A stretch of 64,000 nucleotides of DNA from Daphnia carinata. Lineage: Eukaryota > Arthropoda > Branchiopoda > Diplostraca > Daphniidae. The stretch covers positions 10,724,971-10,788,970 of the forward strand of contig NC_081333.1 in NCBI RefSeq assembly GCF_022539665.2, read 5' to 3'. Positions within the stretch are counted from its first letter, which is position 1. Each line of letters opens with the position of its first letter. Under the pieces are notes generated by a model that saw nothing but the letters and a program-made list of their open reading frames with translations, was not told where the DNA came from and searched no databases. Below, piece by piece: positions 51,506 to 62,927 of the stretch. The translations under genes and the position numbers were made by a program.

Positions 51506-51525
51506 GAGAAGGCTATAGCCTTCTC
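51506..51525. repeat. Palindrome of array 2, unit 3 (perfect 20 bp)
   Basis: GAGAAGGCTA is followed by its exact complement. Here the right arm has CTTCTC instead of CTTCCC, so it matches the GAGAAG left arm that is mismatched in the other copies of this array. Confidence 0.9.
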
Positions 51526-54164
51526 ACTTTTTCAATTTTGGCTAAAATTTAGATTTCACTGAAAACACATCATTTCGATTCAAAATTCAACGAGGATCAT
51601 GGAAAACGACATTGTGTGGGACTTGCGGTTTTCGAGTTAGGATATGGCGTTGTGTACATTTCGGCAATAAGAGGCAGAAGGAAAATGGTAAGCAGGGGTC
51701 TTCTGATTAAAAGACCGCAATGTGGAATCGGATTTTTTTTTCTGTACTGTATGGCCTACCTGGTATGTTATAACATACTGTAACAGTCGAGTACGTAAAA
51801 AACCTGTGTAATACAAAAATACCTTTGTGCAACATCACCCCGCAGACCTTGGTGAGATATGTAACGGATCGGATCTAATAATAATCTGAGAACTTTCCTT
51901 AAAATTGTGAAAAGAAGAAGGAAAAAAAAAAGGAAACGAATGAAAAAAAGGAGTCCGATATAAACAGTTGACGCAACATTTATTTATATATGTATACGCA
52001 TGAATAACTGCGTGCCTTCTATATATTCCTTACGTATTCGTTTAACTCGACTTCTTCTCTTTCCATTCTCATGAATATAAATCATAGAGCAACCAATTCT
52101 TCTCCAAAAAGAAGAAACATTTCTTCTTCTTCGTCTCGATTTCCCATCTACCATAAACACATCCATATATCCGTATCTATAGAGCTCGCATTCATCGTGG
52201 TGCCATATTTTTATCAAAAGCCTATCTATATATATAACTACGGCCACCTCCCCCGCCACCCCTTTTCTCATTCTTCTGGTTCTGTTTTTTTTTTTTTTTT
52301 CCTTTTTTTTCTTTTCATTTTTTTCTTTTCATTTTGTACATCAAAGGCCCTCTGCGTCGTCGATGTTTCCCGTGTTCTTGTTCCTCGCCGTATCGCCGGA
52401 TGGTAAAAGGAGAGAGTCTTGGCCTACAATTCTGAATCGTATTATGCGACGCTCGATTTGACAACGACAATCACGCGCACAAATAGGGGAAGTATGTAAT
52501 GAAAAATTTCAACCATGAAAACTTAAAAAAACATAAAGAAGTTGATGATATCAGGACGTTGAACGAAGATGACGCGCATTTTCTGCCCAACATCCGACAA
52601 ATTTCTACGCTGTGTTTCTCTTTCGTTCAATAAACTGCCGTTGCGCTAAATTATTTTAACAGTTCCGTAACCAACGGCGATTCGGAATGGCTAATATTCG
52701 CTGGGTTTTTCCACACGAAAAAAAAATAAATATGTTATTTCAATCTGTCGTTCGATGGACTTCCTCTTTTCTCGTCGCTTACAGGTCGACACACTGCTGG
52801 CCAGGCTATTTTTATTTTATACCACACAGATTGCAATTTTCGATTACTTTTCAATCTAGTTCATTTAACGGCGCGGGTGTTATGTTTTCCATGAAGGCAT
52901 AAAAAAATTCAACAGCGATAGTTTAACGTCCTTGAATCTCTTTTTTTCTTCTTCTTACTTTCTTTTCAAGCTTTTTTTTTCGTATTATTATTACTTTTCC
53001 TTTGCCAGTTCACAATTTTGCTTTCATCCTTTTCTTTTTCACACAGATTTACCAACAGATGGCGGGCAATTCATTTCCCGTCATCAAAAAAATTTGAAAA
53101 AAAAAAAAGGGAAGCTATAGGAGCAACAGGACAGCACCATCCACAGCGAAAGAATGAAACAAAACAACGACATACAATGGATTTTGCTGGTTCTTCTGTT
53201 TTTCCTTTTTTATTTCATTTTTTTATGAGCGCTTCTAATAACTCCTTAAGGGTAACGATCAGGTGACGACGTGGAGGAAAACCACCGCCGGAGACGACAC
53301 AACACATTAGTAGCTTCTTAATCGCGGTCCCATGATTTTTATGATTCTCCCATTTTTTTTTTTTTTTTTCCCTCAACCTCTGATAAAATCAAAGATTATG
53401 CAACAGATGAGCGGTTATTGGTTGGCTGGTTTGTTGGTCATCGTTGCTTTTTTTTTTTCTTGTTTCTGTGGTGACCGATATCGTTCTATTAAATACCCGT
53501 TAATGGGAAGGCCCGATGCGATTTCATTGGCTGAAAACATGGTGCGATGTTTGACGCTTCTTTGGGCACACGTACGCAACAACGTTCTTCCCACCGTGGA
53601 CGCCATTGCACCGACGCACAACTTTTGGATACGATGACAAAGCGATTTTTGTTTTTTATTTTTTTTTTTTCCCTAAAGGATATTTTTGTGAATTCACACG
53701 GGAATTTTGTAATGTTTTCTTCTAGATAGATGGATTTAATTGTTCCCGCGTGACGCATTTCCGATATTGACCGTGCGTATAACAACGGTCAAAAAACCCT
53801 CCCTAAGGACGAATTCACTTTGTGGGGTTTCCAACCAATGCTTCACAACACTAAAAAACGTTTCGTTTTCTTTGAGGTGACACCTGTACTATCCGGACTG
53901 CTAATGTGCACGGTCAAGTATCTTCACTTGCGAATCGAATCCAGACGTGAAAACAAAACTAGTCGCACGAAAATTTTGCGTCACGTGAAAGGGCAAAAAC
54001 AACAAACACATAAAATTGCAACAAAAAAAAAATCGATTGGTTTAAAATCCAGACACTAAAAGTTGCGGATCATTCGTAATATTCCGGCAATCAAGGTCAT
54101 ATAAAGGGTGGAAGAAGCGATTTGCCTATGAGCCTATAGTCTGGACAATATTATCTATACATAG

Positions 54165-54187
54165 TGTGTGTGTGTGTGTGTGTGTGT
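54165..54187. repeat. (GT)11 microsatellite
   Basis: An uninterrupted GT tract running into TATAAAAG. Confidence 0.95.
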
Positions 54188-55045
54188 ATAAAAGCTACAA
54201 ATGCAAGGCAAGTTTAAACGATGTCGGCATTTTGGTTTGTGGTGTTTGCATATTTATCGAAAAGATCTCGAAAAAGAAAAAAATCTTGTGAGAAAACTAT
54301 TAAATGGCGTATTGGGAAAATCGAGAAAGATACACCCGAAAATGGAAAGGGGTGGAGATGTCTGCGATGTTGAAAGCAGTTGGACTTGATAGGTTTTTCT
54401 TCTTCAACTTGCACAAGGGGGCGAGGAACGTGAAATAGTAATAATAATAATAGGCAGAGGGACCGACGCTCGTCGGCTGCGTGTGGGTGTTGCATAGTCG
54501 ACGATTGGCCATTCAAAGATGCGCTTTTATTCGATTTTGACCTTTGACCCGTTTTGTTTGCTTTCTTATCTCATAGACGAGCTCGTTTCCTCGCCCAAAT
54601 TCTGATTCGGTTCTCCTTTTTTTTTTTTTCTTCCACTAAAGTTGGTCGATCGGCGAAGCAGGTGATACGGGACAGACGCACACAACGGCGGCGGTGATGC
54701 TTGACATGAGGATGCGACCCAGACTCTCTCAGCAAATGATCTCCGATTTAATGGTAATAGAAAAACTAAATTCAGTACACGGTTCTTCGCTTAAAACGAA
54801 CAAAATCGAAATCTATCGCTGTTTTTCAGAGGCTCTTTTATATGTTACGTTACTATCTTGTGGTCGTCCCCCGGATCCGATGATGGCGACACACCGATCC
54901 ATACGTCACGACTTTTAAGCTTATAAAGAAGATAGTCTAGTATCTCTCGTCGCTGCTTTTTGTTTTATTTTGTTAGAACCTTTCCGACTTTTCATTCCAC
55001 AATCCTCGGGTATAAATAAAAGGAAGTCTGGCGGACGGTATAAAA

Positions 55046-55270
55046 ATGTCGGACATGTTAGATAGACGCAAACCGAGTACGATATGCGCGGAAGGGGACG
55101 ACATTCGAATCAAACAGCCAAGCAAAACAAAAAAGGCAATCGATTGTTATAGAGATCTCAAAGTTTTTTTCTTCGCTCTTTCACCTTGTACGTCTTTCTT
55201 TTGTCCTTTTGTCATTGTATGTATAGCTATATTCGGTACGGCTCTCTATGTGTGTATATCCTCGATCTAG
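55046..55270 (+). CDS. Low-confidence 74-residue ORF with C-terminal hydrophobic segment
   Basis: The ATG follows a TATAAATA box (55011-55018) by about 30 bases, which would leave almost no leader. The first 39 residues are charged. The C-terminal half is hydrophobic (CPFVIVCIAIFGTALYV) and could be a membrane anchor. No family is recognised. The hydrophobic part partly reflects T-rich DNA, so chance is likely. Confidence 0.13.
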   Translation: MSDMLDRRKPSTICAEGDDIRIKQPSKTKKAIDCYRDLKVFFFALSPCTSFFCPFVIVCIAIFGTALYVCISSI

Positions 55271-55686
55271 AGCTGTCAGTGGATCCTTGTTTTTCTGCGG
55301 GGCATTTTTTTTTTCTTGACAAGATTGAAATTTAAGAAATCTGTTGAAGTAAAAAGGCAAACAAGAACAACAAAACCAAACCGCCAAGATGAAAAAGTCA
55401 AGTCGAAAGATATGCATACGCACTAGCCAAAAAGAATTGACAGCAGGGGAGCGATATCGGTGCTGCGCGTCAACCATCGCATTGGAAAACATTTCCATCA
55501 ACAGTATTTCTTTGAGATATATGTAGGCCGTATAGAAAAATGATCTAATCAAAATCCGGCCAGGTCGTCGCGGGATAGTTGACATTTCACGCTCTAGCGC
55601 ACCTTGCACCGCAATCTGTTGCTTCGCTACACATACACGGAAGAGGTCCCCAAACAAAATTGCGCAGTGATTTAGAGGCGCTGTGC

Positions 55687-55717
<31 letters not shown>

Positions 55718-57838
55718 CGAACGTTTTTTTCATACTTTTCACGGCGCGTTAATTCTTAGAGCAAAAGATGGACGAAGGCAGCAGAAAAATAAAAGACCAA
55801 GGGGGGCATCAGCCAAGTTCTCAACAGGTTATCTGCTTGGAAAAATCAAGAGTTGAGTTGATCTGAGTGGCAGAGAGTCATCACCCGACGAAAACATAAC
55901 TCGACAGATGCGGTCGACAAGATAAAAAAAAAGTTTTTTTTGAACAAACAGTATGGAAGGAAAAATGGAATAGCTTTTGGTAAACGAGAGAAAATTGAGT
56001 CAAACTTGAATGGTTATTTTCGTTCGAACCGCTGGCGCAGCGTTTCTATGGCTATGCCTTCCAACTATCCCCCGAGGTCATTCGCTAATAAATAATAAGG
56101 ATAAAACGTAATTAAATCTAAATGATAACGACCTGTGTGAGTCGTGCGGCTTGTTGTAAATAATGAAATTAAAAAGAAAAAGGGAAGCGGCGAAATAGAT
56201 CAGCTGACGGACGGGGTCCCCCGCAATGCCCTTTTGTTAGCTAAACAGAATTTTAAGATAGAAAATAAAAAGAAAATAATTCATTTTTTTAAATCGCTTG
56301 CCTTCTTTTGTCTTAAAAAAATCCTTTCATCTTTTTGTTTTCCTTTTCTCGGATACTTGAAACAAAAAGGGAACGAAAAATTGAAAGAAGCCAACTGAAC
56401 GGCAGCGGCGGCGCTAGCGGCCGAATATGTGTTGTCTGCTTTACATGATTGCTTCATCGCGGATTATTTCCAGAGCACCATGTAGAGAGAGAAAAGAGAA
56501 AAAGAAACACACACACAGTGAAAATAAAGAGATAGAAAGATGTTTGCATCTGTAAGGAGAGCTGCTGGCGAATGGTCGGCCGCTCGTCCGTGTACAAGAA
56601 CCAACAAATACAGAGCGATAGAGAATAAAGTAGAGAGAGAGAGAGAGAGAGATACTTTCACGTATAAGCAAAACAAAAAGAAAGAAATGTAGAAAGAGCG
56701 AAAGAAGAGCGACCCAAATTATATGCATAAACTGCTCGGCACACACAGACACACAAGGGCGCAGCTGGGGGAAATGATGATGATGGCGCGCCGTTGCTCC
56801 CTTCATAAAGTTCCTCCTTAAGTCTTTTCTACCTTCTCAACGGTTAATGGCCACTAGTGATATGGTTCCGCACACACACACAGACACACACAGACACACG
56901 CGCTCCACTATCTGCCTCTATCTCTCTAATTTACACACCCAACTCGTTGACAGCTCTCTCGCATTATTCAGCCAGTCCAACAAGCAAAACAATGCAATGT
57001 CTATAGCAGTTATGCTCTGTAGTATAAAGAAGATAGAGAGAACCTGCAACACGATGCAAATGTAAGGAACTATTGAAAATGTAAATAACATAAGAACAAG
57101 TGGAATGTTATTTTCCTCCGTTTTGTCGTCGAATGTCTCATTGTTTCCATCGCAACAGCGCAAAAAAAAAAGAGGCAAGAACCCAACAAAAAATTCCATT
57201 TAGATAAATCCGTTTTGAAACACATAGCGTGAATGACAATAGATGGCACTGGTTGAACCATTCCGGAGAGCCTTCAGACCTGAAACGGTAGAGAAAAAAA
57301 AAAGAAACGAAAATAATTCTAAAAAAAAAAAATAAGCCATCGTCTGGTGTACACGGTTCACACCACCAATCACGACCTCCCGCTGTTGGCTTTTAATTGC
57401 ATTTTCTATACAAGCAGTGTTGTGAGCCTATACGTGATGGTACGAATGCGGACGAAACGTTACATACTAACCAGCTGATTACTTTCTAGGTTATCAATTT
57501 TCTAATGATACTCGGGAAAAGACCGAACCTGGAAAAAAAAAGGAATTAGGAAGAAGAAAGAGAAAGAAAACGAGACAAAACAAAAGTGTAACGGCCTTGC
57601 AGCGCAACCACTAATGAACTCATCACATCCCCTTTGCGATGGAACGCATTTCTTTTTCTCAGATTGTGAACGACGATGGATCACCAGACATCACGTACTT
57701 TGCCATTCCTAATATATACTTTATGTTCCAGCCATTACTAACCTTTTCTTCTTGAAAATTAAATGATATTGTCACATAATTCAATAAGATACGCTACTAA
57801 ACTGTCGATCTTGCAGATAAGGTACACAATGACCGCAG

Positions 57839-58078
57839 AGATTTGAATGCGTGAACGCGCATTTAAATGACGTGAAGCGCGTCACCTTTTTGTTCGATTC
57901 CAAAACATTCGTAGGACATAACACGAGACGTTTGAGATTGCGTATCTGGAATCAGGAAATGAGTTCACGTGTAAAATATGATCCGAAGAACGTGTCGTTG
58001 TTCTATTTTGCTCCGGATATAACAAAACACGGCACGTCAACCGCCTTCCTTTCAACTATGCGACTCGCGACTCCGTGA
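57839..58078 (+). CDS. Low-confidence coding-like segment, unassigned
   Basis: An open frame without homopolymer bias, preceded by a weak acceptor (GACCGCAG) and ending at a TGA at 58076-58078. It includes VTFLFDSKTFVGHNTRRL and ends near STMRLATP. There is no in-frame ATG near the beginning, so it would be a terminal exon. No domain is recognised and no partner exon was found. Confidence 0.18.
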   Translation, partial: RFECVNAHLNDVKRVTFLFDSKTFVGHNTRRLRLRIWNQEMSSRVKYDPKNVSLFYFAPDITKHGTSTAFLSTMRLATP

Positions 58079-58525
58079 ATCAGTCCAACTTGTTCTCGTT
58101 CGCATTAGTTTTTATTTCTAAATGACCAACCCGTATTCCATTATGGATAAGGAATGGGCGCGGCTTTGGTTACAAGATTCGACTATCACAATTTCTTTCA
58201 ACAAATTGATGTGGTTTTAAGATTTTTTTTTCAAAAATAGTCAAGATGTTCAGGTAGTAACCGTACGTGTTGTTGAGTCTTTTCGATTTTTTTTGTGCTC
58301 AATGTTTTGGCTTTTTTTTTTTTGTCTCGTTCGATTGGCGATGAAGTCAAGCCAAACTAGGTGCTATATTACGACAGCATAGAGAGGGAGGGGGCACTCG
58401 GGGTCCGCCTCACAATGTACACACTACGAAAAGGAGAGGGGCGAAGGAAAAGATGTTTAGTTTTTCTGTTGCGCCCTCCCTCCCCTTCTTTCCCGAGCGC
58501 TTCGTCTACGAGCGTGTGTGTGTGT

Positions 58526-58547
58526 GTGTGTGTTAGCTAACACACAC
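58526..58547. repeat. Perfect 22-bp palindrome in a GT/CA tract
   Basis: A (GT)n tract turns into TTAGCTAA and then its complement (AC)n, giving a perfect 22-bp palindrome about 100 bases upstream of the Inr/DPE promoter candidate. Confidence 0.95.
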
Positions 58548-58640
58548 TGCTAGCAGAAGGTGAGGGGAAAAGGAAAAAAAAAAAAAAACGCGCACGGCAC
58601 AAGAGTCACAGAGTATAGAGCCATCGTAAGAGTGAGAGAG

Positions 58641-58677
58641 CGCCCAGTCGTAGACCGGCCGAACTCGCGGTCGGATC
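58641..58677 (+). promoter_or_regulatory. Inr + DPE core promoter candidate
   Basis: CCAGTC (A+1 at 58646) matches the arthropod initiator TCAKTY at all but the first position. GGATC at 58673-58677 occupies exactly +28 to +32 and matches the DPE consensus RGWYV in full. The block is locally GC- and CpG-rich and is preceded by a GAGA-like GTGAGAGAG. Correct Inr-DPE spacing is the defining requirement of TATA-less arthropod promoters, so a + strand start near 58646 is plausible. Confidence 0.45.
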
Positions 58678-59171
58678 ACACACGCACGTCTTCTCATTTT
58701 CTTTCACCGATTGAATTAGTTGATTTAACTTATCAATTGGTTTATCCCTTCTCCCTACTGTTTGACCTCGCTCATCTTTTCAACCTGCCACTCGTTGAGA
58801 GAAAAATTGCTGTGGTGGTTTTTGTGGTGATTCGGCTGACCGTTTCTCTATTGTCGTGAGTGCGACACTGAAGTGATCGTGACATCATCGTTATTCTTCT
58901 GCTTTGAATCCAACAACACGATTTTGATTTGATGTGCCAAGTGTCCCGCAACCCAACAACAAAAATTATCCCGTGCTGTTTGCAGATTGCTCTAGTGCCT
59001 AATCCGTCCGTTGAAATCGCTTAACGCTAGTGACTTGAACGCCGCAACTTGAGGCCAAAGACAAACCGGAAACGAAGGATCGGAACAATATATACAGTGA
59101 CACAAAGTGTTGGGTTTTTTTTTTTTTCTGTGTGTGTGTTTTATTCGAACAAACTATTCGTCTATTCGTGA
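58646..59171 (+). other. Candidate 5' leader downstream of the Inr/DPE promoter
   Basis: Sequence between the promoter candidate and the ATG at 59172. It has mixed composition with fewer homopolymers than its surroundings. An internal donor (TTGTC|GTGAGT, GT at 58856) and an acceptor-like TGTTTGCAG (about 58984) could remove part of it. No coding is seen. Confidence 0.3.
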
Positions 59172-59429
59172 ATGAAAATGGCTGTCTTCGCTGCCCAACA
59201 TCAATCGGTCGCCTGCGATACACTCAAAGTCAGTTTACAATCCAATCAATCGATCGAAGTGAGAGCAATAGATTTATTTTGTGTGATCGATACCGAGTTA
59301 TGTTTAGATGCTAACGTTACGTTCAGTCGGCCCCAAAAACTATCGAAATGTGGAAATAATAAAATATTAGCGGTCATCCAAACTAGCAGCTCCTCCGCCG
59401 AAAATGAAACGAAACCGAAAAAGCATTAA
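59172..59429 (+). CDS. Putative 85-codon ORF or first coding exon of a downstream gene
   Basis: It begins MKMAVFAAQHQSVACDTLK. The second ATG (59178) has the better context, AAAATGG. If spliced, donors at 59229 (AA|GTCAGT) or 59259 (CGAA|GTGAGA) would shorten the coding part to about 19 or 29 residues. If not, it ends at a TAA at 59427-59429. Its position about 530 bases after the Inr/DPE candidate suggests the start of a gene whose later exons lie past the window. No family is recognised. Confidence 0.3.
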   Translation: MKMAVFAAQHQSVACDTLKVSLQSNQSIEVRAIDLFCVIDTELCLDANVTFSRPQKLSKCGNNKILAVIQTSSSSAENETKPKKH

Positions 59430-61321
59430 AAAAAAACCATGGGAGGTCCCGCGTAATGTCCGACTGAGCAAAAAAGGGCCACAAAATCGAAGGTGGAACT
59501 CGAGGGGGTTTTTTGATGCGCGATAGCAAGAGAAACAAAAACAAAACAAAAAAAAAAAAACAGAAACATATAGAATCGGGAGTCCGTCTGTTCTACACGC
59601 TATAACCAGTTCAAACTCGGCGCTCTATGGCTATGATTTTTTTTTTAAACATGTCTTTTTTTTTTTATACTTCAGAGTAAATGAACATTAGACTGCCATT
59701 TCATAACCTTCTTGTGTGTGTGATTGCGCCTAGCCGGAGTAAATGCGGTTCAGAGTCAGTTTCTTATACCTCCTACTACTAGTCGTTTGGGAGAAAAAAA
59801 AATAAAGTATTGAGCAAAGCCAGAAAGGAATGTCGATTTAGTGGGCCGTTTACACACAGCGTTACAAGCTGTATAGTCGAGTATATAGCTTCTATATGTA
59901 TTTCTTTTCTTTCTTTTTTTTTTTTTAAAGCTCGCGCGCGGAGCTTTTTGGAAGAGTTTTCCATCATATCCCCCCGCAGTCATTTGAACGGATCCGTTTT
60001 CTTGAATTGATTTGCTTAAACGATCGGAACGATTCGAGAAAAGGAGAGAGACCATCTGTGCGGTGGCGCCCAGTTAAAGACTAGAGAGATGGTTACGAGT
60101 TAAAAGGCAAAAAAAAAAAAAAAAAATGCAAGGGGAAGAAGAAGTAGAAGAAGAGACGCTCGTAATAACAAGCACCGTGCGAACGTTTGTATAAACATGC
60201 AGCGGACAAGTTCTTCTTCCTTTTATTTTTTAAGAAAAAAGAAAAAGAAAAGTTATCAAATTCTTGCTTTTTTTTCCAACAAATATCGCCCCCCTCCCAA
60301 CGCACGGCCAAAGTCTCTTTTCTGCGCCAGGTGGCGGCCATAACTCACGTCTTCTTCCGAACGAGAAGAAGAAGAGAAAATGCCGAAATAGTGTTGATCA
60401 TTTAGTGCTAGAGAATAAGAAGAAAGATACAAAAAAAGTGAAGAGAAAGATAAACTTGTTGAAATTTTCCTCGTCCTCCCCTTTTTCTTCCTCGTCTGTG
60501 CGTATGTTAGTCAGTAATTTGTTTGCCTTTTTTTTTTGCGGTCATCTCATTTGTTTTTCTTTTCAATCGGACCGGTTGTCAAACAACCGGACAGAATTGT
60601 AATTCACGTTCAATGTGTTCTTAGTTGACTAAAAAACATGTCAAAAATCAAGAGTAGCTGTAGAAACTAAGATAGCAAATGTTTATTGCTGTTTTGTTTC
60701 CAGTTTGTTTTGCCCATTAGTCTTTTTTTTTTTTTTTCTTTTTCCCGTCCATTTGCGCACCGCCACAAACTTCACACGCAATTCAGACCGGTCAGTTGTC
60801 AACAGCAACCGGCATGCAAAAGCCAGTTGACCGATTTCGAGTTGAGCATAAAAGAAGCTGAAAGGTTATCGAGTTCGGTTACCTGGGAGACAGATGCATT
60901 TGTTTGATTATACCACTATATAGTTTATAGTATAAGGTGTACTAGTTGCACAGGGCTCTTCAATAAAAAAAAAAAAAACAGGTTCTATTTCTGCTTTTCC
61001 ACGTTCTCTATATGCATATACGTACGCGCATTTTTCAACACAAGTGGATTACGTGAACTTTACAAAGGAAGGAGTCAAGGTGAGAGAGAGAGGGGAGACC
61101 CACATGATGATGCATCAGCACAGCTTAAATAATGTGAAGGATGATTGCTCGCGTCTAGGTTAGCGCACGTTATATAAATTGGGCCACCTCTCTCTCTCTC
61201 TCTCTGAATTTGATTCTTTTACATTCGTCTTTCCTTTCGCTACTTCGTGTATTCCTTCTTTTTTTTTTTTTCGCTTCTTGTTTTCATTCCTCGTCTTTTT
61301 GCTTCTGCTGTCTCTCTTTCT

Positions 61322-61322
<1 letters not shown>

Positions 61323-61347
<25 letters not shown>
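61323..61347. repeat. (CT)12 microsatellite
   Basis: A CT tract in a pyrimidine-rich stretch. A shorter CT tract lies at 61189-61205. Confidence 0.9.
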
Positions 61348-61353
<6 letters not shown>

Positions 61354-61917
61354 ATCTCCATAAGAAAAAGGTGATCCGCACTGTACCACTGACTTGTTTA
61401 CGACACGTTGCGCTGACGAGACTTCTGAAGACTTTTAAAAGGAAAACAAACAAACTGTCATCTATTTCTCCACGTATACCCGGGTACAGATTAGGTATAT
61501 ACATAGACTCAAAGCTACGTGATCTACATAAATCGGTGGTGGTAACAGCATATCAGCTCCGGCGGCCAAGCTCATTTTTTTCTTATTTTGGCCCGATTCT
61601 TTTCTCTTTGTCGTGAAAAAGAGTTTTTTATTTTATTTTTATTTTTTTTGGTCTTGTTTTGCATTCGATCTCTCGTGTCGTCTTTTCGTCTTAGATTTCC
61701 AAAGATTGTGAACTCCCAAAAAAAGAGGGGAGACCTTCCTTCATTCTCTCTCGGATGATCCAGAAAAAGAAAAAAAGGAAATTTTTCCAAAACAAAAAAC
61801 CGAGAAGAGATGGTGGGAGCTTTTGCTGTTGGCGCGAGATCGCGTCCTACAGACTATATAACGTCACTGGCCTTGTTCCATTTGCACCAACGGGGCCTAA
61901 CCTATAAATAACAGACA

Positions 61918-61941
61918 GAAGAAGAAGAAGAAGAAGAAGAA
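61918..61941. repeat. (GAA)8 microsatellite
   Basis: A GAA trinucleotide tract, seen directly, followed by CTGCTGC and a C run. Confidence 0.9.
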
Positions 61942-62887
61942 TGCTGCTGCCCCCCCCCCCCATTTCTGTCTATCTTACACTGATGGGTTTTTCCCTATGC
62001 GCGCGTTCTTCTTCTCGTCGTTTGCTCGCCATCTCTTCGTGATGCAATCCATACAGCTTCAAGTGATCTCTCGTGGCGCTAACCGACAATGCGAGAAACC
62101 GATCTTGTATTTATGGGACCCGTGGCCCTAAACGCACTATCAAACGGATGACTCTAACACGATCTGCACTACACGTACCAGCAAACGTGTTGTGTCGCAT
62201 AGGTGTAAAAGAAAAGGCAAAATAGAAGGGACTAAGAACGAGAGTGAAAATGAATTCTTGCTAGTAACACAAACAAGTAGTTGTAGCCTTGTTGCGCTTG
62301 GGGTTCGTGATGACGGCAGCAAAGGACGGCACGATCTTTTCGATGGGGGAGAACACGGCCATATTTATTATTATTTTTTTTTTTTTTTTAGAATAGATGA
62401 ACAGAATAGCGTACAAAAACCCATATAGCGGTCGTCTCGTGTTTTGCCTTTGATCCGTCTTCGCGTGTCCCAACAGCAGCAACGTGCAATCGCCTGTTGT
62501 TATCCTACTCCGTGTTTGGTTTTTCTTCTTTTTTTTTTTTCTTCCATTTTCCTACTATTCATTTTGCTTTTATTCAGAGCATTACAAATCCACACGTCGT
62601 GTTCTTTTTTTTTTCGGGATTAAACGTGAGCGTCCCTCTCGAGCAACCATCCTTTCCGAGGTTACGGCCTATAGAAAAACAAAACAATGTCCTTTTTTTT
62701 TGTTATTGGCATTGGTTTCGGATGCGACACACATCCGCCACCTTTTTTTTTTTTTTTTTTCAAAATAGCCTGCCGCACGTGACTGATTTTTCTGTCGTCA
62801 ACGGCAGTTACGATGCTGTATACACACGTAAATAGGCGAGCAGATTTACTTGAGTAGACTTAACGGTCGATTTTCGTTTGATATACG

Positions 62888-62927
62888 ATGGTGTTGTGCA
62901 GGTTTCTGTACCGTGCAACAACACCAT
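62888..62927. other. Short inverted repeat / hairpin
   Basis: The arms ATGGTGTTG-TGCA-GGT and ACC-G-TGCAACAACACCAT pair over 16 positions with two single-base bulges around a 6-base loop (TTCTGT). The pairing does not extend further out, so it is shorter than a typical microRNA precursor. Confidence 0.6.

Larger units (their letters stand above)
50640..51645 (+). repeat. Tandem array 2 of the palindrome-centred repeat (317-325 bp period)
   Basis: Three palindrome cores are centred at 50873/50874, 51198/51199 and 51515/51516. Periods are 325 and 317 bp, shorter than in array 1. The same ordered blocks recur (GATTTTGACAAAAGTGAG, TTTTGGCTAAAA, ACGAGGATCA, CGTGGGACT, ATAAGCCCGAC). The third unit has lost about 20 bases just before its palindrome. 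The orientation is the same as array 1, 18 kb away. No coding capacity is seen. Confidence 0.85.
51646..58500. other. Intergenic stretch, no firm gene
   Basis: Contains a TG tract (54165-54187) followed directly by TATAAAAG, a T33-type run near 55689-55717, a GA tract at 56633-56652, and AC-rich clusters near 56870-56900. A possible short first exon near 54696-54752 begins MLDMRMRPRLSQQM and ends at a modest donor (ATG|GTAATA). A TATAAATA at 55011-55018 lies just ahead of a 74-codon ORF (55046-55270). None forms a convincing gene. Confidence 0.45.

Noticed and set aside
53332-53637. Frame containing a hydrophobic stretch followed by DRYRSIKYPL, reminiscent of a GPCR TM3/DRY region
   Set aside because: The hydrophobic part comes from T runs, no other GPCR helix or motif follows, and no splice partners are seen; judged coincidence.
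55181-55657. 158-codon minus-strand frame with mixed composition
   Set aside because: Its first codon is TTG and the first ATG gives a shorter, partly T-rich hydrophobic product; no splice signals or family support it.
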